52,128 nucleotides of DNA from an uncultured bacterium (GCA_905214265.1 CAJMLQ010000004.1:1-52128); one strand, 5' to 3'. Positions 9,144-17,638 are shown, numbered from the stretch's first letter. Program-made: numbers and translations. Notes: generated by a model from the letters alone, not told the origin.

Positions 9144-9172
9144 AATATAGCATGCGGCACGCGTGAACACAA
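9144..9172 (-). promoter_or_regulatory. Promoter of the sugar-uptake operon
   Basis: On the minus strand TTGTGT, a 17-base spacer and TATATT, with TGC before the -10 making it an extended -10. It points at the binding-protein gene and leaves an untranslated leader of roughly 65 bases. The weak -35 fits an activator-dependent promoter, in keeping with the divergent AraC-type regulator. Confidence 0.5.
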
Positions 9173-9320
9173 GAATGCAAATCCGTAATCGGTGTAACAG
9201 ATTGCTTTCTGCGTTCTGGCGATCCAAGCTTTTTTATAGATATCCCATCGCATTGCCGTTTCGCTGGCGTAACATATCCATTTATCATGTAACAAATTGC
9301 TCAATAAAAGGGTTATCAGC

Positions 9321-9349
9321 TTTACAAAATAGTATTTCTTTTATATAAT
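9321..9349 (+). promoter_or_regulatory. Promoter of the AraC-type sensor gene
   Basis: TTTACA, a 17-base spacer and TATAAT lie 30 bases before the ATG of the regulator gene, with AAGAGGAGGG as its ribosome binding site. It is a near-consensus sigma-A promoter. Confidence 0.65.
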
Positions 9350-9379
9350 TTAGTATATAGACCCAAGAGGAGGGCAACG

Positions 9380-11593
9380 ATGCATACAAAAATGAAACAC
9401 CGAAAATATACGTCTGGAATTAAGGGCATTTCAACCTTTAGCTGCTTTTTGCTATTTTATTGCGTGTTTTTTTTAGTATTCGCATGCTCTTTTTTTGTGT
9501 TTATGCGAATATCTGTAAATGCACTTACAAAAAGATCGCTTAAGATATCCGAAGAAATGCTGCACGCAGGGCTTATTCAGCTTGAATCCACATTGGATAC
9601 ATATCAATCTGCGGCATTAACGATGAACAGGCTTTCTTCTATCTCAAAAGTTTCCTCTTTAAAGTCGGAGGATTTAAAGCAATCTTTTGTAGCTGGAAAA
9701 AAACCAGAAAACTTTTATTATGTGAAGAAGGCTGCAGAAGATTTTGCATCGTCTGCAATGTATTTGCCCAATAAGACAGATATGGGGTTTATCCTGCAAA
9801 ATGGAACCGTTTTGACGCGCCAAAGATTTCATTTGAATGCTGAATCACTGTACAATGAATTTCTTACATGCGATGGCTATGATACGGTAGACGACTGGAT
9901 CTGTTTCCTGTCGGAAGGACAAAATGCATCCCTTCTTCCAGTACGCTCCTATACGACTTATGACAATGGAACCTATTCTGGCCTGACATACTGCCTGCGT
10001 TTCCCGATCAATTCGTCCAATACTTCCGCATGGTTTTATGTGATTATCGGGGAAGAACATCTGCTTTCCATTCTTCTGCACAACAGTTCTTTTTTTTCCG
10101 GAGCCATTACATTAACGGATTCTCAAGGGGTCGTTTTGTACTCCAATGACAGCGCCGAGCAGATATCGTATTCAGATACGATGCGTATTACAGGAAAGTC
10201 CGGTATTTCGATCGAATTTAAGATGCCAAGGGTATTATCACAAGCCGAATTGCAGGACTTCTATTTGACCGCTCTCTTCTTTTCGATCGGGTATATCCTA
10301 TTGGGAATCGCATTGACCGTCATGTTTTCTTATCGCAGCACACAACCTACACGAATCGTATTTGACGCTGCAAACTGCTTAGATGAAACAGGGACCTTTG
10401 ACTGCCCGATTGATCATAAATTTGCAACAAAAGAATCAAAGAGAATCATGGATGTCCTAAATCAAAGCGGGCTTGCGCTCCAATCCTACGGAAACGAACT
10501 TACCCGGCAGTCTGAAAGTGTGCAGTATTATACCTTCACAACCTTGCTTGAAAATGGCCCTGTCTTTTTATCGGAAGATTCCTTGATTTTTGTGAAAAAG
10601 AAATTGCCTGCCAAAGTGCTGCTGCTGAAAGTCAATGGAGATTCCTACGATCCGGAGACCAATCATGTCTCCACCGACGTTTTGAAAGTGATGCGTGAAA
10701 CACTCCCCTCCGATAGCTTGTGCTATCCTTTACAAGGGAATATTGCGGCTCTCATTTTTGTAAAAAAGTCGGCGGATGACGCTTGTGTTTTTGATCTAAG
10801 AAAGAAGCTGTGCGATATTGACTATCGTATGGTGCTGTCTCCTCTGTGCACAGATGTCAAAAACGTTTATGAAGAATACACACGCTCTTACTATCAGCTT
10901 CGCTTTCCAAACAACAATATACCGTTCCACTCAAATCTACAAATGCCTTCGAACAAGGCCGGCCTTGTATCCTTATACACACCGCAGACTACCATAAGCA
11001 GGGCAATTGTTGTAAAAATGTTGCTTTCTGGACAGATAAATGAACTGCTTGGGTTGCTTGACGAATATGAATCCTCTATGATTTTGAGCGAAGATTCTCT
11101 GAAATATGTATTTTACGCCTGTACCAGCGCTTTATCCCAGTTTTACAATATTCAAAATCTGTCGCTTCCAGCGCTTCCGGCATATCCTTCCGGTAGCACC
11201 GCCGATCTATTCAAGGATCTGCGAAAACTGCTTCAAACCGCTCACAATTCGATTGACAATTATTACAATCAAGCGCCTTCCTTCCGTTCGGAAGAAGTTA
11301 TGCGTTTTATCAACTCAAATTTGAGCAATACAAATCTCTATGTGCAAATGGTAACGGAACAGTTTGACATTTCTGAAAGCGATTTGCAGAATATCGTAAA
11401 AGCGACAAGCGGGTTAACATTTTTTGCCTATGTTGAAAAAATGCGTATGACCGAGGCACGCAGGCTTCTTGAAGAAACAGACTTACCCATCAACGCCATA
11501 AGCGAGCGCTGCGGCTACGCTTCTCGCGTGACTTTTTCCCGTGCTTATAAACGTTTTCATCACTCCAATCCAAGTTCACACAGAAAGCAATAA
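9380..11593 (+). CDS. Membrane-anchored AraC-family sensor-regulator
   Basis: 737 residues. One-component transmembrane regulator: an outer sensing domain joined to a cytoplasmic AraC-type DNA-binding domain. Transmembrane helix 1 is about residues 19-43 and helix 2 about 294-317; between them lies an approximately 250-residue extracellular region with mixed alpha/beta character like Cache-type sensors. After the second helix there is an approximately 300-residue linker and then two helix-turn-helix units at about residues 638-737, containing VQMVTEQFDISESDLQNIVK and INAISERCGYASRVTFSRAY. Such proteins (YesN/LplR-like context) commonly sit beside Lpl-type transporters and activate them when sugar is sensed. 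It is divergent from the operon it probably controls. The gene is AT-rich compared with genes to its right. Confidence 0.85.
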   Translation: MHTKMKHRKYTSGIKGISTFSCFLLFYCVFFLVFACSFFVFMRISVNALTKRSLKISEEMLHAGLIQLESTLDTYQSAALTMNRLSSISKVSSLKSEDLKQSFVAGKKPENFYYVKKAAEDFASSAMYLPNKTDMGFILQNGTVLTRQRFHLNAESLYNEFLTCDGYDTVDDWICFLSEGQNASLLPVRSYTTYDNGTYSGLTYCLRFPINSSNTSAWFYVIIGEEHLLSILLHNSSFFSGAITLTDSQGVVLYSNDSAEQISYSDTMRITGKSGISIEFKMPRVLSQAELQDFYLTALFFSIGYILLGIALTVMFSYRSTQPTRIVFDAANCLDETGTFDCPIDHKFATKESKRIMDVLNQSGLALQSYGNELTRQSESVQYYTFTTLLENGPVFLSEDSLIFVKKKLPAKVLLLKVNGDSYDPETNHVSTDVLKVMRETLPSDSLCYPLQGNIAALIFVKKSADDACVFDLRKKLCDIDYRMVLSPLCTDVKNVYEEYTRSYYQLRFPNNNIPFHSNLQMPSNKAGLVSLYTPQTTISRAIVVKMLLSGQINELLGLLDEYESSMILSEDSLKYVFYACTSALSQFYNIQNLSLPALPAYPSGSTADLFKDLRKLLQTAHNSIDNYYNQAPSFRSEEVMRFINSNLSNTNLYVQMVTEQFDISESDLQNIVKATSGLTFFAYVEKMRMTEARRLLEETDLPINAISERCGYASRVTFSRAYKRFHHSNPSSHRKQ

Positions 11594-11594
11594 A

Positions 11595-11994
11595 AGGTAT
11601 TATCTGGAAAAATTAAAAAAGCAGGCTGAAATCCAGTGCCGTCAAGAGATGAACCAATCGGGCAGAGTATATCCGTGCTAAGGCGCGGACGGTTATTATC
11701 GATAACCGACTTCTGGACGAGAGCCAGGAGCACTGCTACCGCTTTACCTTCGGTCATGAGGGAGGGTACGACATTTTCCATTCCGGCTATTCCTCTTATT
11801 GCCCCGACCAGATGCCCGTGTTTGATGATGAAATCATCGCTCCGATGATACAGCGCCGTGTGGATAATAACCTGGTCGACAAGACCGATACACGCAGGTA
11901 GGACGATCATAACTGGATGGAGCGGTAGGCAAACCACCTGTCGGCTGCTGTCCTGATGCTGAAATGCGCCATCGATATGATGGCGAGAGCTTAA
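11595..11994 (+). pseudogene. Decayed ImmA/IrrE-like metallopeptidase gene
   Basis: Two frames together resemble an ImmA/IrrE-family zinc peptidase of mobile elements. The first frame reads YYLEKLKKQAEIQCRQEMNQ directly after the AraC stop. After a frameshift near position 11656 the second frame reads RAEYIRAKARTVIIDNRLLD, then FTFGHEGGYDIFHSGY. The zinc motif should be HExxH; here it is HEGGY, so one metal ligand is lost. TAG stops follow in the segments DTRR-stop-DDHNWMER-stop-ANHLSAA, where family members continue. There is no start codon or ribosome binding site. A frameshift, two nonsense codons and a broken active site together mark it as dead. Confidence 0.6.
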
Positions 11995-12094
11995 GTCACA
12001 AAGTACGAGAAAACCGCAGATTCAGCGCCTGGGGTTTTTGCTGTTTACAGAGGATGTATAAGCGTTGCGTTTCTATCAAAATAACCGTGTCTTT

Positions 12095-12355
12095 TCAGAA
12101 TATCCGCACAGAATGGTGTGGTAATGAGAGAGAACCTCCTGGATTGATTTCAGGAGGTTCTTTCTCATTGTACGGGTTCTGTCGTGCTTGCTTTTTCTGC
12201 TGTTCCAAAAAAATTTCTGTTTCCCGCAGTTGGAAAGACATGCCGCAGCTGATTCGGCTGAGGATGGCAAGGGAACTCGTTTCATCCGGCTTAGGAAATC
12301 CGGTTCGTCCATTCTTGGAAAAAGCAGCGTAAAACCGGGAATAGCGATATGGCTT
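12095..12355 (-). pseudogene. Possible gene remnant, unknown function
   Basis: An 86-codon open stretch without a good start reads like real protein, for example GFPKPDETSSLAILSRI followed by SFQLRETEIFLEQQKKQARQ. It has no recognisable family, and its 3' part runs through the 19-base-pair hairpin. It lies beside the ImmA-like pseudogene and may be the tail of another accessory gene. Confidence 0.25.
12123..12169. terminator. Long perfect-type hairpin, probable bidirectional terminator
   Basis: AATGAGAGAGAACCTCCTG pairs with CAGGAGGTTCTTTCTCATT, 18 of 19 positions Watson-Crick and the other G-T, around a 9-base loop. The arms are purine-rich on one side and pyrimidine-rich on the other rather than ending in a plain U-run, so a transposon-derived inverted repeat is an alternative. 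Confidence 0.45.
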
Positions 12356-12397
12356 TCAGCATTTTGGAACGTTCCCTTATATAAATACCATCTCAGT

Positions 12398-12426
12398 TTG
12401 CAAAATTCCTTTTTCTGTGATACGAT
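12398..12426 (+). promoter_or_regulatory. Promoter of the MerR gene
   Basis: TTGCAA, 17 bases, TACGAT, followed 41 bases later by the MerR start. It marks the right edge of the decayed region. Confidence 0.5.
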
Positions 12427-12467
12427 AGAAATGGATTGTTCACAGAACGCGGAGCGGAGGGATTTTG

Positions 12468-12869
12468 TTGGAATATACGATTAAGGAAGCGGCAAAAATT
12501 TTGAATTTGCCGGCGACAACGCTTCGATATTACGATAAAGAAGGGCTGCTTCCTTTTGTAAAGCGGCGGGAATCCGGTTACCGCATCTTTTCGGAAGAGG
12601 ATATTGCTATGCTGCGCATTATTGAATGCCTGAAAAAGACTGGAATGCCCATCAAGGAGATCAAACAGTTTACCGATTGGGCACAGCTGGGAGACGCCAC
12701 CCTGCAGGAGCGGTATCACATGTTTCTGGAACGCCGGCGCATTGCAGAGGAGCAGATGGCCGAGCTACAAAAAACCTTGGATTTGATCAACTATAAATGC
12801 CGATATTATGAGAAGGCAATTGCAGCGGGAACCGAAAAGAAAGTCACCCCCAGGAATAGCTCCTCTTGA
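12468..12869 (+). CDS. MerR family transcriptional regulator
   Basis: About 133 residues. DNA-binding regulator with the MerR winged helix at the N-terminus: YTIKEAAKILNLPATTLRYYDKEGL, then the wing RRESGYRIFSEEDIAMLR. A coiled-coil dimerisation helix follows, about residues 80-115 (FLERRRIAEEQMAELQKTLDLI). The C-terminus is short, with no cysteine-rich metal loop or drug-binding domain, so the inducer is unknown; it resembles regulators of the aldehyde/AdhR-like group. The start is TTG; the second of two adjacent TTG codons is chosen because GGAGGG lies 6 bases before it. It may be co-transcribed with the ogt gene 82 bases downstream. Confidence 0.85.
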   Translation: MEYTIKEAAKILNLPATTLRYYDKEGLLPFVKRRESGYRIFSEEDIAMLRIIECLKKTGMPIKEIKQFTDWAQLGDATLQERYHMFLERRRIAEEQMAELQKTLDLINYKCRYYEKAIAAGTEKKVTPRNSSS

Positions 12870-12951
12870 TAAAAATAGTTGGTATTTGTACCTGCGCCTA
12901 GGAACGATAATAGGAGCCCTTTGGCGGCAGTGAAAAAGCGAGGAGGCTCCC

Positions 12952-13443
12952 ATGGAAAAATGCGCCATTTTTCTTTCAACGCCGGTCGGCACGGTCGGAA
13001 TCGCCGAAAATGGCCGGGCAGTGACCAATCTCTTCTTCGGCGGGACTGCGGTTCCTGCGTCTTATCGGCTGGAGGAAACGCCGTTGCTCCGGCGGACGGC
13101 GGACCAGCTGAACGAGTATTTTTTCGGAAAGCGCCGTTCCTTTGACCTGCCACTGGAGCCGGAAGGAACCCTTTTTCAGCGTCTTGTCTGGGATGCTCTC
13201 CTCACAATCCCTTATGGCGAGACGAGAACCTACCGCCAGATCGCGGAGCAGATCGGTCGGCCGGCGGCCTGCCGTGCAGTGGGCGCTGCCAATGGGCGGA
13301 ACCCCATTTCCATCTTGATTCCCTGCCACCGGGTGATCGGGACTTCCGGCTGTCTGACCGGCTACGCTGGCGGGCTAGCCGCCAAGGAGCTTCTGCTGCG
13401 GCTGGAACACAGCTCGGAAAAGCGCGCGGAAATCCTCGCCTAA
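12952..13443 (+). CDS. ogt: Methylated-DNA--protein-cysteine S-methyltransferase
   Basis: 163 residues. Suicide DNA repair protein that transfers the alkyl group from O6-alkylguanine (and O4-alkylthymine) to its own cysteine. The active-site motif IPCHRVIG is present at about residues 122-129, preceded by the helix-turn-helix PYGETRTYRQIAEQIGRPAACRAVG and the asparagine hinge AANGRNPI. The N-terminal half is the variable ribonuclease-H-like domain. Length matches the Ogt/MGMT family. GAGGAGG lies 5 bases upstream of the ATG. Confidence 0.92.
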   Translation: MEKCAIFLSTPVGTVGIAENGRAVTNLFFGGTAVPASYRLEETPLLRRTADQLNEYFFGKRRSFDLPLEPEGTLFQRLVWDALLTIPYGETRTYRQIAEQIGRPAACRAVGAANGRNPISILIPCHRVIGTSGCLTGYAGGLAAKELLLRLEHSSEKRAEILA

Positions 13444-13535
13444 CGACGGGGATTTTGCCGTTTTTCCGCCGCCTGCGCACCTTTCCCCAGCCGGTGAATA
13501 CTCTGGAAGGAGAAGACCAGTCAGGGGGGAGCGGC

Positions 13536-13763
13536 ATGTTGATACAAGAATTCCAGCTTTGGAACCTGCGAGTTCAGGTCTATAGCGAACTTCGCGCCGA
13601 CCGGGAACGGATCCGGGTCGTTGTCGCCCGTGGAAACTCCGGCGGCATCGCACAGATTGAACTGCCGGAGGGTGGGAGCCCCCAGGATCGGGAGCGGCTG
13701 ATCGATCTGATCGCCTCCACCGCCATTCGGGAGATCTGCGCGGAATTGGATGGACGGGAGTAA
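13536..13763 (+). CDS. Small hypothetical protein
   Basis: 75 residues starting MLIQEFQLWNLRVQVYSEL. I do not recognise a family. It is soluble, with a predicted beta-beta start and an amphipathic C-terminal helix (RERLIDLIASTAIREICAEL). The start is chosen on AGGGGGGAG 5 bases upstream. It is followed 33 bases later by a GNAT gene and is probably co-transcribed with it. Spacing, ribosome binding site and codon use like its neighbours favour a real gene. Confidence 0.6.
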   Translation: MLIQEFQLWNLRVQVYSELRADRERIRVVVARGNSGGIAQIELPEGGSPQDRERLIDLIASTAIREICAELDGRE

Positions 13764-13796
13764 CCGCTCCGGACAAAACGGATTGGAGGACGAAAA

Positions 13797-14309
13797 ATGA
13801 AATTGGAAACAGAACGTCTGCTCCTCCGGGAGATGACTCCCGAAGATTTTCAGAGTCTGTGCGGCATCCTGCAGGACCCGGAGGTAATGTACGCTTACGA
13901 GCATGCCTTTTCCGACGAGGAGGTCCGGGATTGGCTGGAGCGCCAACAGCGGCGGTACCGGGCAGATGGGTTTGGTCTGTGTGCCGTGATTCGAAAGGAG
14001 GACGGCGCCTTTATCGGACAGGCCGGGCTTACCATGCAGGATATCGGCGGCCGCAGGGTCCCGGAAATCGGCTACCTGCTTCGCCGGGACTGCTGGCATA
14101 AGGGCTATGCCACCGAGGCGGCAAGGGCCTGCCGGGAATATGCTTTCGAAACGCTTGGACTGTCCGAGGTCTGGTCGATCATCCGGGACAACAACCTGGC
14201 TTCCCAGTCTGTAGCACTCCGCAATGGAATGAGCCGTGTGGGCCAGATCGTCAAGCATTATTATGGAATGGATATGCCGCACTACCTTTTCCGGGCAGTG
14301 CGGGAATGA
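13797..14309 (+). CDS. GNAT family N-acetyltransferase, RimJ/RimL type
   Basis: 170 residues. Acetyl-CoA-dependent N-acetyltransferase. It opens with LETERLLLREMTPEDFQSLC, the usual start of the RimJ/RimL-like branch, and carries the acetyl-CoA loop as RRDCWHKGYATEAARACREY (motif R/QxxGxG/A) at about residues 96-115, then the ASQSVALRNGMSRVG segment near the C-terminus. The substrate could be a ribosomal protein N-terminus or a small amine; it cannot be told from sequence. GGAGGACG lies upstream of the ATG. Confidence 0.88.
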   Translation: MKLETERLLLREMTPEDFQSLCGILQDPEVMYAYEHAFSDEEVRDWLERQQRRYRADGFGLCAVIRKEDGAFIGQAGLTMQDIGGRRVPEIGYLLRRDCWHKGYATEAARACREYAFETLGLSEVWSIIRDNNLASQSVALRNGMSRVGQIVKHYYGMDMPHYLFRAVRE

Positions 14310-14363
14310 CACAACTGTTTTCACTTTGTGAGGAGTCTGTATCCAATCGTCACGGCTTTGTAA

Positions 14364-14392
14364 TTGCCTTTTGCGTGGGAATCTTCTATAAT
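14364..14392 (+). promoter_or_regulatory. Promoter of the lipoprotein operon
   Basis: TTGCCT, 17 bases, TATAAT, 40 bases before the WG-repeat lipoprotein start. It would serve the three-gene unit to its right. Confidence 0.55.
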
Positions 14393-14432
14393 GTACCTCA
14401 GAGCAGATGTTTCCGATAAAGGAGGAATCGCT

Positions 14433-15842
14433 ATGAAAAGATGGGCCTTTGCCGCAGTTGCCGCCCTGTTTCTGCTTGCGTCCTGCAGCAACGCGGTCTT
14501 TCAGCCCCTGGAGAGCTCAGAGCCGGATGGCTCTTCTGCATCTCAACCGGATTCACCCGTTTCAGAGCAGGAGGATGTCTGTATTCTCTCTCTGCAAATT
14601 GGAAATGAAACCCAGATCGTTAATACCGCAGGCAAACTGATTTTTGCGGGGCGGAATGTGAGTTTGTTATACGATCTGTTTACGGACGAACCGAGGTGTA
14701 TCGTCCAGCGGCGCTATGAGAAACTGGGGGAAGATGAAAACGGCTGGGTCACCGAGTCGGAGACCTACAGCACCCTCTATGATTTGGAGGGAACCCTTCT
14801 TCAGGAAGAGAGAATGGCGGAATACAACGCTATTTTCGGGGATTATCTGGTCAGCTGGACGCCGGATGGCCATGGAAAGCTGTTCCGTTTTTCTAATGGG
14901 GAAACGGTTTTGGAGAACGTTTCCTATGCGGTTCGGATGGGGAATTACGTTTCTGTCTACGATGAGGAGTCTGACCCCTTGGTCTGGATCAACGCGGACG
15001 GCAGCTTTCTGGAGGCCCGTGCAATCAGCTGTTACATGTCCGGCAATCCGGACTACTATGTCAGCTATAGCCTGGGTGAGGATTACTCCTACGGCCTTTT
15101 GGATAGGAACATGGAAGAGGTATTGCCCCAGATCTACCAGCGTCTGCAGGTTGTTGGGGATTACATTCTGACCTGGGACGGAACCGTTTCCAAGGCTCTG
15201 CGTCTGTCAGACCAGTCTGAAGCCTTTTCCATAGACGGCTGGGTGCTGTCCTATTACGATGGCGAGGTCGGGATCATTCAGAGCGAGGATTATGGGAACT
15301 GCTGGCTGATCGATGGGAGAGGGGAATCCCTTTGCGCAGAGGCCTATGACTACATAAACGGCGGGACGGATTTTTATCCGGCCGAGGCTTTTACAGCCGG
15401 AAACGCGGAGGAAGGGGTGCTTTTGAGCCGGGATGGCGCTGTTTTGGCGCGGAAGCCCGGCGGCTATTTCGGGGAGCTGGGCCACGGCATATACGTGCTC
15501 GACTGGAGCACGATGAACCCGGATTATACCCCCCACTGTTCCGTTCTGGACAAAAACGGAACCACGGTGATCCCTGACGGCCGCTACAGTTGGGTCAGCT
15601 CCTGCTATGACCGCAGCGGCGTGAACAAGCTGCTCACAGGTACCTACCACACAAGTCAGGGCGGCTACCTCACTGACCTGTTGGACACGGATGGCAGCGT
15701 TCTTCTCTCCGGCCTGAATTCAGTGGATCAGGTCAACAGGGAGTATCTGGTCGTGAAAAAGGGCTTTTCCGCCGGCATCATCGATCTAAGCGGAAACTGG
15801 CTTTATCGGACATCGACCTTCCAGTCCCTCGACGATGAATAA
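14433..15842 (+). CDS. WG-repeat-like lipoprotein
   Basis: 469 residues. Predicted surface lipoprotein. The signal peptide ends in the lipobox LLASC with Cys at about residue 17, followed by a Ser/Pro-rich linker. The body is a series of about 40-residue beta-hairpin units of the WG-repeat style, each with a D-x-x-G turn: YDLEGTLLQEE, WINADGSFLEA, GLLDRNMEEVLPQIYQRL, LLSRDGAVLARK, VLDKNGTTVIPDGRYSWV, LLDTDGSVLLSG, IIDLSGNWLYRT. These repeats usually form a propeller-like binding platform; the partner is unknown. GGAGGAATCG precedes the ATG. It is followed by an orphan binding lipoprotein in the same unit. Confidence 0.7.
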   Translation: MKRWAFAAVAALFLLASCSNAVFQPLESSEPDGSSASQPDSPVSEQEDVCILSLQIGNETQIVNTAGKLIFAGRNVSLLYDLFTDEPRCIVQRRYEKLGEDENGWVTESETYSTLYDLEGTLLQEERMAEYNAIFGDYLVSWTPDGHGKLFRFSNGETVLENVSYAVRMGNYVSVYDEESDPLVWINADGSFLEARAISCYMSGNPDYYVSYSLGEDYSYGLLDRNMEEVLPQIYQRLQVVGDYILTWDGTVSKALRLSDQSEAFSIDGWVLSYYDGEVGIIQSEDYGNCWLIDGRGESLCAEAYDYINGGTDFYPAEAFTAGNAEEGVLLSRDGAVLARKPGGYFGELGHGIYVLDWSTMNPDYTPHCSVLDKNGTTVIPDGRYSWVSSCYDRSGVNKLLTGTYHTSQGGYLTDLLDTDGSVLLSGLNSVDQVNREYLVVKKGFSAGIIDLSGNWLYRTSTFQSLDDE

Positions 15843-15854
15843 GGAGGAATTTTT

Positions 15855-16775
15855 ATGAAATGGTGGATTCGTGCAGCAGGGGCTGCTCTGGCAGTCTCTC
15901 TTCTAACCGCTTCCTGCGGGAGCAGCCCTTCCAATTCCTGCGTTTCGAACAATTCATCTATCCCGCCCCCAGAGCCTATTTTCTCCTCTGCAGAGGATTA
16001 TCCCATCGTGGACGGTTCTACGGCCAACCTCCCGCTGATGGCCCGAATCATGAAAGACACCTGCGGCATTTCCGCCGAGGAGGCGGAAAGCCTTACGGAA
16101 AATACCGGCACCAACACTTCCTGGAACCGGCTGGCTGGCGGGGAAGTAGATCTGCTGCTGGTTTATGAGGCCCCGGAGGAAACTCAGAAGGAGCTGGCAG
16201 ATTCCGGCGTCCAGCTGGAGGTGACTCCTGTGGGCCGGGACGCCCTGGTCTTTCTGGTCAACAGCGGGAATCCCGTCACCGGGCTGACCCAGGACCAGCT
16301 CCGGAGCATTTACACCGGCGATACGGCCAACTGGAAGGAATTGGGGGGAGAGGATCAGGACATTTTTCCTTTTCAGCGCAACCCCACCAGCGGCAGCCAG
16401 ACCCTTTTTCTGAAGCTGCTGATGAAGGATGTGCAGCCCATGGAAGCGCCGGAGGAACTGATTTCCAGCGGCATGATGGGCCTGATCGACAGCGTGGCCA
16501 GCTACGACAACAGTGACGGTGCCATCGGCTATTCCGTTTATTACTATGCGGCGATGATGTATGAAAATCCCTCCCTCCGTTTGCTGTCCGTGGACGGCGT
16601 AGAACCGTCCTGTGCGAGCATCGCTGACGGCAGCTATCCGCTGCTCAACGATTTTTACCTGGCCATCCGTGCCGATGAGCCGGAGGAAAGTCCAGTCCGG
16701 AAGCTGCGGGATTGGATCCTCAGTGATGCCGGCCGCCGGGCCTTCGAGGAGGCAGGCTATGTCCCCATTTTTTAG
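15855..16775 (+). CDS. PstS-like periplasmic-binding-fold lipoprotein
   Basis: 306 residues. Lipoprotein (lipobox LLTASC, Cys about 22) with a type 2 periplasmic-binding fold of the phosphate/PstS-like group. Seen are the start of the fold DYPIVDGSTANLPLMARIM, the GEVDLLLV strand, the hinge LVFLVNSGNPVTGLTQDQL typical of PstS-like proteins, IYTGDTANWKELGG, and the ligand loop RNPTSGSQTLF. No pstC/A/B genes are nearby, so it may be a sensor or scavenger rather than a transporter subunit, or may work with distant permeases. It starts 12 bases after the previous gene with AAGGAGGA. Confidence 0.82.
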   Translation: MKWWIRAAGAALAVSLLTASCGSSPSNSCVSNNSSIPPPEPIFSSAEDYPIVDGSTANLPLMARIMKDTCGISAEEAESLTENTGTNTSWNRLAGGEVDLLLVYEAPEETQKELADSGVQLEVTPVGRDALVFLVNSGNPVTGLTQDQLRSIYTGDTANWKELGGEDQDIFPFQRNPTSGSQTLFLKLLMKDVQPMEAPEELISSGMMGLIDSVASYDNSDGAIGYSVYYYAAMMYENPSLRLLSVDGVEPSCASIADGSYPLLNDFYLAIRADEPEESPVRKLRDWILSDAGRRAFEEAGYVPIF

Positions 16776-17565
16776 TCAAACGCCCCTTCCAGTCCCGCAG
16801 GAGCGCCGCGCAGTTCTTGCGCCTTTGTTTACCGGCATGGAGGAGACGCTGATCTGGTCCTGCCTGGACGGCCGTATGGGAGCGGCCTGGGCTGACAGCC
16901 TGGACCATCCTCGGGCCGCCCGGATCATCACGGCGGACTTCGCCTTCCTGGCTGGAGACCCGTCAAGCCCCTGTGCGGAAGCCCTGGCGGGTTCGCTGCC
17001 GGAGTCTTTCCGTAGGTTTCTTCTGATGGTTCCCTGCGGAAAGGGGTGGGACGTTGTGATCGAACGGGTCTGGCAGGGCCGGTTCCGTCCTACGGTCCGC
17101 TACGCCATCCGCAAGGAGCCGGACGTTTTTGACAGGGAAAGGTTGGCGGGGATGGCCGCGCAGCTCCCGGAGGGCTTCCGCCTGGCCCCCATTGACGAAA
17201 AGCTGTATCACCGCTTGCTGGAAGAGGATTGGAGCCGGGATTTTTGTTCACATTTTGCCTCTTGGTCCGATTATCAGTCGGACGGACTGGGTTATATTGC
17301 GCTGTGGCAGGGGGAGCCGGTCAGCGGCGCGTCCTCCTACACCGTCTATAACGGCGGCATCGAGATCGAGGTGGATACCCGGCCGGATTTCCGCCGGAGG
17401 GGCCTGGCCTCCGCCTGCTGCGCCCAGTTGATTCTTGCCTGCCTGGAGCGGGGAAAGTACCCCAGCTGGGATGCGGCCAACCTCAGTTCTGTGAGGCTGG
17501 CTGAAAAGCTGGGATATCATTTCAGCCATGAGTATCCAACCTATGAACTGACCATAATCGGATAA
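16759..17565 (+). CDS. GNAT family acetyltransferase (GNAT_acetyltransf_2-like)
   Basis: 268 residues. Acetyl-CoA-dependent acyltransferase of the larger two-domain GNAT type. The C-terminal catalytic half shows GGIEIEVDTRPDFRRRGLAS, the acetyl-CoA loop, then WDAANLSSVRLAEKLGYHF. The N-terminal half (about 120 residues) is variable and of unknown role. The start overlaps the end of the PstS-like gene by 17 bases and uses GAGGAGG inside that gene, which suggests translational coupling; a longer upstream frame would lie wholly inside the neighbour and is not believable. Confidence 0.82.
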   Translation: MSPFFSQTPLPVPQERRAVLAPLFTGMEETLIWSCLDGRMGAAWADSLDHPRAARIITADFAFLAGDPSSPCAEALAGSLPESFRRFLLMVPCGKGWDVVIERVWQGRFRPTVRYAIRKEPDVFDRERLAGMAAQLPEGFRLAPIDEKLYHRLLEEDWSRDFCSHFASWSDYQSDGLGYIALWQGEPVSGASSYTVYNGGIEIEVDTRPDFRRRGLASACCAQLILACLERGKYPSWDAANLSSVRLAEKLGYHFSHEYPTYELTIIG

Positions 17566-17571
17566 AAAATG

Positions 17572-17606
17572 CGGCGGCGGACGGATACCATTTCCGTCCG
17601 CCGCCG
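17572..17606 (-). terminator. Rho-independent terminator of the blaI-M56 unit
   Basis: A 14-base-pair GC stem (CGGCGGCGGACGGA with its complement), 7-base loop, followed on the minus strand by CATTTTTTATC. The T-run faces the end of the M56-M23 gene. The plus-strand GNAT gene ends just before it and may share the hairpin. Confidence 0.8.
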
Positions 17607-17638
17607 TAGCGTTTGACAAGAGCCTATTTTGGAGAGGC

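Noticed and set aside
11636..11848. 70-codon plus-strand frame in the scar region
   Set aside because: It is out of frame with the peptidase-like remnant, which explains the same bases better; no start signals.
12870..12951. RNA switch controlling ogt through GGAGCC/GGCTCC pairing near its ribosome binding site
   Set aside because: The pairing is only six base pairs over a long loop and could easily arise by chance.
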